This document shows, in pieces, positions 1 to 8,030 of a stretch of DNA of 58,397 nucleotides. Positions within the stretch are counted from its first letter, which is position 1. The number at the start of each line of letters is the position of its first letter. The notes under the pieces are model-generated. The model had not been told where the DNA came from. It saw only the letters and a list, made by a program, of their open reading frames with translations, and made no database searches. The DNA comes from Asticcacaulis solisilvae (GTDB lineage: Bacteria; Pseudomonadota; Alphaproteobacteria; Caulobacterales; Caulobacteraceae). Position numbers and translations under genes: made by a program. The DNA is taken from contig NZ_JAGGMI010000021.1 of the NCBI RefSeq assembly GCF_017875235.1, positions 1 through 58,397 of the forward strand, in the 5' to 3' direction.

Positions 1-222
1 ACCCTGGCCAACCTGGAACATCACCACTTCAAGTACGCCCTGTTCCGCCAACCCGGCGATGTCCACGTCCACTGCTTCGGCACCGCCACGGCGTCTTTCG
101 CCGACGGCATCAAGACCCAGGACGGCGACGTGTTTGAAATCACCGCCGGTGGTTTCAAGTATGGCCTCAAGAACGAACTCAAGACGGATGCGAAAGAAAC
201 CGTCGCTGTCCGCGAGTTGTAA
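1..222 (+). CDS. AraD1/GguC-like FAH-family protein, C-terminal fragment
   Basis: Only the last 73 codons lie in the window; the frame is open from the first base and ends with TAA at 220-222. The residues HHHFKYALFRQPGDVHVH and FADGIKTQDGDVFEI are typical of the C-terminal end of AraD1/GguC proteins, which belong to the fumarylacetoacetate hydrolase fold and sit in L-arabinose degradation loci. The function is inferred from this fragment and from the next gene, a beta-L-arabinofuranosidase starting 9 bases downstream in the same direction, which suggests one arabinose operon. Confidence 0.7.
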   Translation, partial: TLANLEHHHFKYALFRQPGDVHVHCFGTATASFADGIKTQDGDVFEITAGGFKYGLKNELKTDAKETVAVREL

Positions 223-231
223 GAACCAGCC

Positions 232-2553
232 ATGATCCGGATCGACAAGCGCCAGTTTCTATTAAGCGGAGCGGCCTTGTCGCTCCTTCCTGCCGTCAAC
301 GTCCAGGCCGCCCCCGCGCGGCCCAAGGTCGAGCCCTTCCCTTTGGAGGCCGTAACGCTGACGCCATCGATCTGGCAGACAGCTGTTACTACGAACAGCA
401 AGTACCTGAAAACGCTCTCGCCTGAGCGCCTGCTGCATAACTTCTATGTCAGCGCCGGCTTGCCGCCAAAAGGTGCGGTTTATGGCGGCTGGGAAAATAT
501 GGGCATCGCTGGCCACACGCTCGGCCACTATCTGACCGCCTGTTCGCTGGCCTATGGCCAGACGCGCGATCCGGACTTCAAGGCGCGCGTCGATCACACC
601 GTCGCCGAAATGGCCGTCATTCAGGCCAAGCACGGCGACGGCTATATCGGCGGCACGACGGTTGACCGTGGCGGCAAGATGGTCGATGGCAAGATCATCT
701 ACGAGGAAATTCGCGCCAAAAAGCTCACGTCAAACGGCTTCGACCTCAATGGCGGCTGGGTGCCGATCTATACCTGGCACAAGGTTCACGCCGGCCTGCT
801 CGACGCCCACCGCTACTGCAACAACGCCCAGGCTTTGGATGTTGCCGTCAAGATGTCGGATTACCTGATCGGTGTGCTGGGACCGCTCGACGACGCGCAG
901 ATGCAGCAGGTCCTGGCGGCGGAACACGGCGGCCTGAACGAATCCCTGGCCGAAACCTATGCCCGCACCGGCGAAAAGCGCTTCTTGGACCTGTCTCGGC
1001 GCATCTACCACAAGGCCATCCTAACGCCGCTCAGCGAACGCCGCGACGAGCTTCAGGGCAAGCACGCCAACACCCAGATTCCGAAACTGATCGGTCTGGC
1101 GCGGCTTTATGAGTTGACCGGAGACACCGGCTATCGCGATACGGCATCGTTCTTCTGGGACCGCGTCGTCCACCACCATGCCTATGTCATCGGAGGCAAT
1201 TCCGAAGGCGAACACTTCGGGGCGCCCGATACACTCAGCCAGCGCATCACCGACAAGACGTGCGAGGCGTGCAACACCTACAATATGCTGAAGCTGACCC
1301 GCCACCTCTATGGCTGGCAACCGGACGCCAAGTGGTTCGACTATTACGAGCGCGCCCATCTCAACCACATCATGGCGCATCAGGACCCGGAAACGGGCAT
1401 GTTCGTCTATTTCATGCCGCTCTATTCAGGCTCGGAACGCGTCTATTCGACGCCGGAGAACAGCTTCTGGTGCTGCGTCGGATCGGGCATCGAAAGCCAC
1501 GCCAAGCACGGCGACAGCGTGTGGTGGCGGTCGGGCGATACGGCCTTCGTCAACCTGTTCATCCCGTCCGAAGTCAACTGGGCCGAACAGAAGACAAAGC
1601 TCAAGCTGGAAACCCAGTTCCCACAAGACGAAACGGTCACCATCCGTGTTACGCCGCAATCGGCGCGCACCTTCGAAATCGCGCTGCGCCTGCCCGGCTG
1701 GTGCGATGCGCCGAAGCTCTCGGTTAACGGCAAGGCCGAGACCATCCTACCGCGTGACGGCTATGCCCGCCTACGCCGCAAGTGGAAGGCCGGTGACACC
1801 ATCACCCTGACCCTGCCGCAGAGCGTCAAGATCGAAGCCCTTCCGGACGCGCCCGGTATCGTCTCTTATATCAAGGGCCCGATGGTCATGGCAGCCGACC
1901 TTGGCCCTTCGGGAACGCCCGACCAACCGCGCGCGCCGGTACTGGTCAGCGACAATCCGCTGGGCCTGATCAATGCCGATCTGGTGGTTGCCGCCCAGCC
2001 GCAGCCGGTCGCGCTCAAGCCGTTTTACGCCCAGTATCACCGCCGCTCGGCCGTCTATTTCCCGCGCTTTTCGCCAGAACAATGGAAGGTCGAGGAAGCC
2101 GCCTACGTGAAGGCCGAGCAGGAACGCACGGCGCTTCAGGCGCGCACGATCGACGTGATGCGCCTGGGCGAAATGCAGCCCGAACGCGACCACGGCTTCG
2201 AGACGGATATCGGCGAAGTGACCTCGCGCGCCGGCCGCGCCGGACGTTGGATCATGTGGACCAGCGGCAAGTATTTCGCCTTCGATATGGCAGTCGAGCC
2301 CAAGGGGAGCGTGCTTCAGGTCACCTATTGGGGCCAGGACGTCCGCAAGAACTTCGATATCGAAGTCAACGGGGTGAAATTGCTGAATGAAAAGCTGGCC
2401 TTCGAGCCAGAGGCGAAGTTCCGCACCGTCGAATACGCCCTGCCGGCAATGGCGTCCGGCAAGGCGCGCATCCGTTTCGTCACGCGTGGCAGCGACATGG
2501 CAGTGTTCGAAGCCCGCACCCTCAAGCTTGCCGAGTCAGCGACCAAGGCCTAA
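232..2553 (+). CDS. Glycoside hydrolase family 127 beta-L-arabinofuranosidase (DUF1680), secreted
   Basis: A 773-residue protein with an N-terminal export signal (about residues 1-26, ending VNVQA). It carries the GH127 metal and nucleophile set: Glu345-x-Cys347 in TCEACNTYN and the adjacent pair Cys414-Cys415 in FWCCVGSG. By family precedent (HypBA1) a zinc ion held by Glu and three Cys supports a cysteine nucleophile that releases L-arabinofuranose from beta-linked arabino-oligosaccharides, as found on plant extensins and pectic side chains. It probably acts in the periplasm and is co-transcribed with the arabinose-pathway gene before it. The family assignment is firm; the exact substrate is inferred. 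Confidence 0.85.
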   Translation: MIRIDKRQFLLSGAALSLLPAVNVQAAPARPKVEPFPLEAVTLTPSIWQTAVTTNSKYLKTLSPERLLHNFYVSAGLPPKGAVYGGWENMGIAGHTLGHYLTACSLAYGQTRDPDFKARVDHTVAEMAVIQAKHGDGYIGGTTVDRGGKMVDGKIIYEEIRAKKLTSNGFDLNGGWVPIYTWHKVHAGLLDAHRYCNNAQALDVAVKMSDYLIGVLGPLDDAQMQQVLAAEHGGLNESLAETYARTGEKRFLDLSRRIYHKAILTPLSERRDELQGKHANTQIPKLIGLARLYELTGDTGYRDTASFFWDRVVHHHAYVIGGNSEGEHFGAPDTLSQRITDKTCEACNTYNMLKLTRHLYGWQPDAKWFDYYERAHLNHIMAHQDPETGMFVYFMPLYSGSERVYSTPENSFWCCVGSGIESHAKHGDSVWWRSGDTAFVNLFIPSEVNWAEQKTKLKLETQFPQDETVTIRVTPQSARTFEIALRLPGWCDAPKLSVNGKAETILPRDGYARLRRKWKAGDTITLTLPQSVKIEALPDAPGIVSYIKGPMVMAADLGPSGTPDQPRAPVLVSDNPLGLINADLVVAAQPQPVALKPFYAQYHRRSAVYFPRFSPEQWKVEEAAYVKAEQERTALQARTIDVMRLGEMQPERDHGFETDIGEVTSRAGRAGRWIMWTSGKYFAFDMAVEPKGSVLQVTYWGQDVRKNFDIEVNGVKLLNEKLAFEPEAKFRTVEYALPAMASGKARIRFVTRGSDMAVFEARTLKLAESATKA

Positions 2554-2582
2554 TCTGAATCTTGCCTGGTCGCGCTTTTCGT

Positions 2583-2607
2583 CCGAAAACCGCTGCACAC
2601 TTTTCGG
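2583..2607. repeat. Small inverted repeat between GH127 gene and mobA
   Basis: Seven-base arms CCGAAAA (2583-2589) and TTTTCGG (2601-2607) enclose an 11-base loop. There is no T-tract, so a simple intrinsic terminator is unlikely. The wording resembles short palindromes scattered between genes in many alphaproteobacteria, but only one copy is seen here. Confidence 0.4.
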
Positions 2608-2619
2608 AAAGCGCTTCGG

Positions 2620-3180
2620 ATGACAAATACGCCTCCACTCGTCATCCTCGCCGGTGGCCAAGGCCTGCGCATGGGCGGCAACAAGCCCCTGCATCCGTAT
2701 GACGGCGGCACGCTGATCGGCGCCGTGATTGCGCGCCTGGAACCGCAGGTGCGCGACATGGCGATCAATGCCGCGGAGCCGGGTTTAAGCGTCTTCGGCC
2801 TGCCGCTTCTCTACGACGAACCGGCCCTTGCCGATCTCGGCCCCTTAAGTGGCATTCAAACGGCTTTGAAATGGGCGCGGACGCGCGGTGATACATACGT
2901 GATAACCGCGCCGTGCGACATGCCGCGCCTGCCGGAAAACCTTGTATCGCGCCTGATGGCTGTACCGCAGGAAGGGGCGGAGGTCGTATATTTCGCGGGC
3001 TCCCGCGACTATCCGCTCTGCGCCCGTTGGAGCGTCGCTATCTTGCCCGATCTCGAAGACGCCTTGCGGGCTGCCGAAGGCGGGCTCGCCGTCATGCGTT
3101 TCCTGAGCGGCCGCCGTGTCGTCAAACTTGAGGCCGGCGACGACGGCGCCTTCGTCAACATCAACGCGCCCGAGTCATAG
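2620..3180 (+). CDS. mobA: Molybdenum cofactor guanylyltransferase MobA
   Basis: A 186-residue nucleotidyltransferase. The N-terminal loop LAGGQGLRMGGNKPL (about residues 8-22) is the GTP-binding signature of MobA. TAPCDMP (about residues 96-102) supplies the metal-binding aspartate. MobA transfers GMP from GTP to Mo-molybdopterin, giving the guanine dinucleotide cofactor used by DMSO-reductase-family enzymes. The gene lies directly before modABC but a ModE-type operator separates them, so it may be transcribed independently. The length is normal for the family. Confidence 0.85.
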   Translation: MTNTPPLVILAGGQGLRMGGNKPLHPYDGGTLIGAVIARLEPQVRDMAINAAEPGLSVFGLPLLYDEPALADLGPLSGIQTALKWARTRGDTYVITAPCDMPRLPENLVSRLMAVPQEGAEVVYFAGSRDYPLCARWSVAILPDLEDALRAAEGGLAVMRFLSGRRVVKLEAGDDGAFVNINAPES

Positions 3181-3193
3181 ACAGCCCTGCAAT

Positions 3194-3218
3194 CGTTATG
3201 TAGATAAGGTACATAACG
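3194..3218 (+). promoter_or_regulatory. ModE-type molybdate operator (Mo-box) upstream of modA
   Basis: A perfect inverted repeat: CGTTATGTA (3194-3202), seven-base spacer, TACATAACG (3210-3218). It closely matches the E. coli modA operator, whose half-sites begin CGTTAT and end ATAACG. It ends 10 bases before the modA start, a position suited to repression, and a ModE gene lies at the far end of the same cluster. Molybdate-bound ModE is therefore expected to repress modABC here. Confidence 0.85.
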
Positions 3219-3228
3219 GAGTATCCGG

Positions 3229-3966
3229 ATGCTGCGCGCTATCCTTGCCGTCTTGCTGGCGTTCATTGCCTTGCCCGCACAGGGTGGCGAGGTCAGCGTC
3301 GCCGTCGCCGCCAACTTCACCGAACCGGCCAAGGCGATCGCCGCCGCCTTCGAAAAAAAGACCGGCCACAAGGCCGTCATGAGCTTTGGCCCATCGGGCG
3401 CCTTCTACGCCCAGATCCAGCAAGGCGCCCCCTTCGAAGTCTTCCTGTCGGCCGATGCCGAACGCCCGACGCGCCTCGAAGCCGAAGGCTTTGGCGTCGC
3501 GAAGACGCGCTTCGTCTACGCCTATGGCGCGCTGGTCCTGTGGAGCGCCAAGCCTGGCTTCATCGATGCCAAGGGCCAGGTGCTGAAGACCGGCACATTC
3601 GACCACATCGCCATCGCCGATCCGGCCGCCGCGCCATATGGCACCGCCGCCATCGAGACCATGAAGAAGCTGGCCGTCCACGACGCATTGGGGCCTAAGA
3701 TCGTCAAGGGCGCCTCGATCGCCCAAGCCTATACTTTCGTCCATACCGGCGCTGCCGAGCTGGGCTTTGTCGCCCTGTCGCAGGTCAAGAACCGTCCTGG
3801 CGGCTCACGCTGGATCGTACCCAAATCCTTCTATTCCCCCATCGATCAGCAGGCCATCCTGCTGAAGCCCGGCGCCAATGATCCCGCCGCGCGCGCCTAT
3901 CTCGACTTCCTGAAAACGCCACAGGCCCGCGCCATCATCACCACCTACGGCTATGAGGTGAAATGA
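3229..3966 (+). CDS. modA: Molybdate ABC transporter periplasmic binding protein ModA
   Basis: A 245-residue protein with a Sec signal peptide (about residues 1-20) followed by [19 protein letters not shown], the ModA opening. [24 protein letters not shown] matches the oxyanion-binding segment of molybdate/tungstate binding proteins. It captures molybdate in the periplasm for ModBC. Its stop codon overlaps the modB start (ATGA at 3963-3966), so the two are translationally coupled. Expression is probably repressed by ModE through the palindrome just upstream. Confidence 0.93.
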   Translation: MLRAILAVLLAFIALPAQGGEVSVAVAANFTEPAKAIAAAFEKKTGHKAVMSFGPSGAFYAQIQQGAPFEVFLSADAERPTRLEAEGFGVAKTRFVYAYGALVLWSAKPGFIDAKGQVLKTGTFDHIAIADPAAAPYGTAAIETMKKLAVHDALGPKIVKGASIAQAYTFVHTGAAELGFVALSQVKNRPGGSRWIVPKSFYSPIDQQAILLKPGANDPAARAYLDFLKTPQARAIITTYGYEVK

Positions 3967-4652
3967 CCGGCTGGGAGGTCCTGCTCGACAAGGCTGTATG
4001 GCTGACCGCGCAATTGGCGGCAGTAACGACCCTGTGCCTGCTGGTCATCGCCACGCCGATCGCCTGGTGGCTGTCGCGCGGCCGTAGCCTGTTCAAGGAC
4101 GTCATCGCCGCCATCGTCGCCCTGCCGATCGTCCTGCCGCCGACCGTGCTCGGCTTCTACCTGCTGGTCGCGCTTGGGCCCAACAGCCCGCTGATGGTCC
4201 TGCTCCAGCCCTTCGGCGTCCGCACCCTGGCCTTCAGCTTCACCGGTTTGGTCATCGGCTCGATCATCTACAGCCTACCCTTTGCCGTCCAGCCGATCCG
4301 CAATGCTTTCGAGGCCATGGGCAAGCGGCCGCTGGAAGCCGCCGCCATGCTGGGTGCCTCACCGCTCGATCGTTTTTTCACCGTCGCCCTGCCCCTTGCG
4401 CGACGCGGCTTTATCACGGCGGCGCTGCTGGTTTTCGCCCACACGGTCGGTGAGTTCGGCGTCGTGCTGATGATCGGCGGCGCCATCCCCGGCAAGACCC
4501 AGGTCATCTCGATCCGCATCTTTGAGCTGGTCGAACAGCTCGACTACACCTCCGCGCACCGCCTGGCCGGCGGCCTTATGGTCTTCGCCTTTGTCGTCCT
4601 GCTGGCCCTGCTGATGATTGACCGCAGCCAAGGCCGGAAGGTGGACGCATGA
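3963..4652 (+). CDS. modB: Molybdate ABC transporter permease ModB
   Basis: A 229-residue membrane protein with about five hydrophobic segments. The cytoplasmic EAA loop that docks on the ATPase is visible as [25 protein letters not shown] (about residues 121-145). It forms the transmembrane channel for molybdate. It overlaps modA by four bases before and modC by four bases after (ATGA at 4649-4652), so modABC is one translationally coupled operon. Confidence 0.93.
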   Translation: MTGWEVLLDKAVWLTAQLAAVTTLCLLVIATPIAWWLSRGRSLFKDVIAAIVALPIVLPPTVLGFYLLVALGPNSPLMVLLQPFGVRTLAFSFTGLVIGSIIYSLPFAVQPIRNAFEAMGKRPLEAAAMLGASPLDRFFTVALPLARRGFITAALLVFAHTVGEFGVVLMIGGAIPGKTQVISIRIFELVEQLDYTSAHRLAGGLMVFAFVVLLALLMIDRSQGRKVDA

Positions 4653-5362
4653 TCGATGTCCGCCTGCATGGCGCGCGCGGCGCCTTTGTCCTCAACGCCG
4701 TCTTCAGTGTCCCCGCCGACGGCATTACCGTAGTGCGCGGTTCTTCGGGATCGGGAAAAACCAGCCTGCTGCGCGCCATCGCCGGCCTCGAGCACATGAT
4801 CGGTCATGTCCGCATCAACAGCGAGCCCTGGCAGGACGGCAAGGTCTTCGTGCCGCCGCACAGACGCCACGCCGGCTACGTCTTTCAGGAAGCGTCCCTG
4901 TTTGCGCATCTCGATGTCCGCGGCAATCTCGACTATGCCCGCAAGCGCGCGCCCGCCTCAGCCGACTTCGACGGCGTTGTCGCCGATCTCGACATTGCCC
5001 GCCTGCTCGATCGTTCGGTCCACGACCTGTCCGGCGGAGAGCGCCAACGCGTGGCGGTGGCGCGGGCGCTGATGGCCACGCCGAAACTGCTGCTGATGGA
5101 CGAACCACTGTCGAGCCTCGACCGGGCGGCGCGCGATGGCATCCTGCCGCTGATCAGGCGGTTGGGGCAGAAACTGCCGGTCCTCTATGTCACCCACGAT
5201 CCAACCGAGGCTAAGGCGCTGGCCGATCGGGTGCTGCGCATGGACAATGGCCAGGTTACTCCGGAAAACCTTTCAAACGGACTGGAAGGCCTGAGCCAGG
5301 TCGAAATCGAGCGCCTTGCCCTGGCGGCACTCAGATCAGGCCTTAGTCCACGGCCAGAATGA
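4649..5362 (+). CDS. modC: Molybdate ABC transporter ATP-binding protein ModC, short form
   Basis: A 237-residue ATPase with Walker [10 protein letters not shown] (31-39), signature LSGGERQR (127-134), Walker B LLLMDEP (147-153) and H-loop His183. Classical ModC is near 350 residues and ends in a molybdate-binding TOBE/Mop domain; this protein stops soon after the ATPase fold and lacks that domain. Its 3' end overlaps the convergent modE gene by 20 bases. It powers molybdate import with ModAB; loss of the Mop domain may alter feedback by molybdate. Confidence 0.9.
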   Translation: MIDVRLHGARGAFVLNAVFSVPADGITVVRGSSGSGKTSLLRAIAGLEHMIGHVRINSEPWQDGKVFVPPHRRHAGYVFQEASLFAHLDVRGNLDYARKRAPASADFDGVVADLDIARLLDRSVHDLSGGERQRVAVARALMATPKLLLMDEPLSSLDRAARDGILPLIRRLGQKLPVLYVTHDPTEAKALADRVLRMDNGQVTPENLSNGLEGLSQVEIERLALAALRSGLSPRPE

Positions 5363-6140
5363 TGTGCGACGCCTTGATCAGGGCCTGAGCCTTCTTGCCG
5401 GGCGTGAAGTCGAGCGCCTCAGTCGACTCGTGCGTCACCACGGCCGTCACCGTCTTACCGCTGCCGATATCGAGCGTGACCTCGTCATTGACCGCGCCCG
5501 GCACTACCGCGCTGACGACGCCCAGAATGCGATTGCGCGCCGAGATCGGCAGTGGATCGTGCCCGGTCGCCAGAATAACAAAACTCGACTTGATCAGGAC
5601 AGTGACTGCCCGGCCGACCTTGAGGCCCAGTTCCTCAACGCTTTCACGCGTAACGACGGCAGTCAGTTCGATGCCATCAGCGACCTTGACAGCAACACCG
5701 GCATTGACCGCGCCATCGGTCACATGGGTGACGGTTCCGCTCCAGGCATTGCGCGCCGTGGTCTTCATGTTCAGGCGCCGCAACAGGCCGGCAACATCCG
5801 CGCCGGCGTTCAAAACGGCATCGATCTTTTCCATCTGGGCGGCAAGGGCGTCTTCGAGGGCCGCATAGGCGTTGATCAGCGCCCTGCCCTCCTCCGTTAC
5901 CGTTGCCGCGCCGCCCGATTTGCCGCCCGTTTGCGCGACAATCAGCGGCCGCGCCGACAGGTTGTTGAGCGCTTGGACAGCATCCCAGGCGCCCTTGTAG
6001 CTTAGACCCGCCGCCTTTGCCGCCGCAGAGATAGAACCAAGCTCACCAATCAACCGCAGAAGCCGGATACGGCCTTCGCCGATCTGCGAGTCGTCGCCTT
6101 TGCGGAAATGCAGCAGCGCCTTGAGCGGCAGATCACTCAT
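5343..6140 (-). CDS. modE: Molybdate-responsive regulator ModE, two Mop domains
   Basis: The start at 6140 (MSDLPLKALLHFRK) gives 265 residues, the usual ModE length; the frame stays open further upstream but that part looks non-coding. Residues about 1-110 form the winged helix-turn-helix (IRLLRLIGELGSISAAAKAAGLSYKGAWDAV). Two tandem Mop repeats follow (about 130-195 and 200-265), each with the pattern T/VVTxES and IKxSxxILA. ModE binds molybdate and represses modABC. The gene lies four bases after the upstream response regulator and converges with modC, overlapping it by 20 bases. Confidence 0.9.
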   Translation of the reverse strand: MSDLPLKALLHFRKGDDSQIGEGRIRLLRLIGELGSISAAAKAAGLSYKGAWDAVQALNNLSARPLIVAQTGGKSGGAATVTEEGRALINAYAALEDALAAQMEKIDAVLNAGADVAGLLRRLNMKTTARNAWSGTVTHVTDGAVNAGVAVKVADGIELTAVVTRESVEELGLKVGRAVTVLIKSSFVILATGHDPLPISARNRILGVVSAVVPGAVNDEVTLDIGSGKTVTAVVTHESTEALDFTPGKKAQALIKASHIILAVD

Positions 6141-6144
6141 GGCG

Positions 6145-6561
6145 TCAGGACGGCAGTTGACTGACTTCGCCCCAGAAATGCACGACCTCGCGCACCGTAT
6201 TGGCGTACTGGACGCCGTCGAACGGCTTGACGACATAGCCGCTGGCATAGCGTTCGTAGCATTCACGAATGTCGTTGGGCGATTCCGAGCTGGTGAACAT
6301 GACCACCGGGATCGCGCGGAAGGTCTCGTCCTGCTTGATCGCGCTCAGGAAGGCCTTGCCGTCCATGCGTGGCATATTGATGTCGAGCAGAATGAGGTGC
6401 GGTGGCTGCACCGACACGTCCTGCAGCAGCTTGATGGCCTGATCGCCGTTATTGGCCACGGTCAGCCGGCATTGCGGCTTGGCGGTGCGCAGCGCCCGCC
6501 GCGTCATCTCGACGTCGCCTTCATTGTCCTCGACCAGAAGAATTTCGAGATCGGTGTACAT
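6145..6561 (-). CDS. REC-only response regulator (Rcp1-like)
   Basis: A 138-residue stand-alone receiver domain. The acidic pair is in LLVEDNEGD, the phosphoacceptor is Asp60 in LILLDINMP, and the conserved Lys is in YVVKPF. The RGD-like EDNxGD opening and the lack of an output domain are typical of Rcp1-type regulators paired with phytochrome-like or PAS kinases. The REC-histidine kinase lies upstream on the same strand and is the likely partner. Only four bases separate it from modE, suggesting shared transcription. Confidence 0.88.
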   Translation of the reverse strand: MYTDLEILLVEDNEGDVEMTRRALRTAKPQCRLTVANNGDQAIKLLQDVSVQPPHLILLDINMPRMDGKAFLSAIKQDETFRAIPVVMFTSSESPNDIRECYERYASGYVVKPFDGVQYANTVREVVHFWGEVSQLPS

Positions 6562-6732
6562 CTTGCCGGTATCGTTTCCGCTTCAAAGCCCGTGCGATGC
6601 GTATCGCGTGATTATGTTCAGAACGGTCGTATCCTACAACCGATACAGTTTTTTACTTGGTTCGGATCACCTGGCTGCACCATACGTCGCACGTTTGTTC
6701 TGTCGAGTTGAAAATCACCGCCGCCAACAGCT

Positions 6733-7875
6733 TTATCTCGCCGGCAGCGTAAAGACGAAGGTGGTGCCTTCGCCTGGGTGGGAGGTGAAGGTGATGTCGC
6801 CACCCACCAGGCGCAGGAACTTCTTGCAGGTCGACAGGCCGATCCCGGTGCCGGGATATTCCTCGGCGCGGTGCAGGCGCTGGAAGATCGTAAAGACCCG
6901 GTCGGAGAAGGCGGGATCGATGCCGATGCCGTTGTCCTTCACCTCGAAACGCCACATGCTACCGCTGGCCTGCGCTGATATGCTGATCTCCGGCGGCACG
7001 GCGCCCTTCTGGAACTTCAGGGCGTTGCCGATCAGGTTCTGGAACAGGATGCGGACCAGCGTCGGACTGGTCTGCAACATCGGCAAGGGACCGGCATAGA
7101 TGGCCGCGTGCTTTAGCGCGATGACGTCCTCGAATTCACGCAAGGTCTCGGCCAGCACCTGGTTGCAATCGACCTTTTCGGTCCTGACCTCTTCGCGGCC
7201 GACGCGCGAAAAGGTCAGGATGTCGCGAATCATCTTCTGCATCCGCACCGCATTGTCACGGATATAGGTGACATACCGTTGGCTGTTGTCGTCGAGAACC
7301 GCCGCCGCGTCCTGCTCCAGGAAGCCGGCATAGGTATTCATCATGCGGACGGGTTCCTGCATGTCATGCGAGCAGACATAGGCGAAGCGTTCCAGTTCCT
7401 CGTTCGACTGGCGCAGCGTCGCGTTGAGCTTCAGTATCTGCTCGCGCTGGCGGTAGAGGTCGAGATAGACCTTCACCTTGCTCTTCAGGATATCGGGATT
7501 GATCGGCTTGAAGATATAGTCGACCGCGCCGATTTCGGCGGCGCGCGTGGCGAAATGATCTTCCTTGCTGATGGCGGTCACGAAGATGATCGGCACGTTT
7601 TCCATGTCGGGCCGCGTCTTCATCAGCCGCGCGGTCTCGAAACCATCCATGACCGGCATCTGGACATCGAGAAGCACGATGGCGAAGCTGTGCTTGAGCA
7701 CCAGCATCAGCGCATCGCTGCCCGATTCGGCGGTCAGGATGGCCGCGCCAAGGGGCCGCAGCAGGGCCGAGGTCGCCATCAGGTTTTCCGGGCGGTCATC
7801 GACAATAAGGATTTTCGGCGGCGTTTCGGAAGCCGCCGGCGCATACTCCGTGCGTCCGGTCATGATGGCGCTCAT
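6733..7875 (-). CDS. REC-histidine kinase (N-terminal receiver, HisKA, HATPase)
   Basis: A 380-residue cytosolic protein without membrane segments. The receiver domain has LIVDDRPEN and phosphoacceptor Asp70 in VLLDVQMP. A coiled linker follows, then the H-box FAYVCSHDMQEP with His170, and an ATP-binding domain with NLIGNALKF (N box), DNGIGI (G1) and GTGIGL (G2). The receiver at the N-terminus suggests it takes input from another kinase rather than from a ligand. The REC protein at 6145-6561 lies downstream after a 171-base gap that holds no further gene. Confidence 0.88.
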   Translation of the reverse strand: MSAIMTGRTEYAPAASETPPKILIVDDRPENLMATSALLRPLGAAILTAESGSDALMLVLKHSFAIVLLDVQMPVMDGFETARLMKTRPDMENVPIIFVTAISKEDHFATRAAEIGAVDYIFKPINPDILKSKVKVYLDLYRQREQILKLNATLRQSNEELERFAYVCSHDMQEPVRMMNTYAGFLEQDAAAVLDDNSQRYVTYIRDNAVRMQKMIRDILTFSRVGREEVRTEKVDCNQVLAETLREFEDVIALKHAAIYAGPLPMLQTSPTLVRILFQNLIGNALKFQKGAVPPEISISAQASGSMWRFEVKDNGIGIDPAFSDRVFTIFQRLHRAEEYPGTGIGLSTCKKFLRLVGGDITFTSHPGEGTTFVFTLPAR

Positions 7876-8030
7876 CTGCTTACCGGCCCGATTGCTTGCC
7901 GCCTCCAGTCGTGGCCCGCCCGCGTGGGACGACGCAGGCAGGTCGAGACCCTAGATGGCTGCTACTCTGGCGTGAAATCACAAATGTTTTATTACCCGCG
8001 CCCAGGTATTCACGCACCCTGGCGAAAGAT

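Noticed and set aside
2583..2607. Inverted repeat as terminator of the GH127 gene
   Set aside because: Long loop and no T-run; kept only as a repeat.
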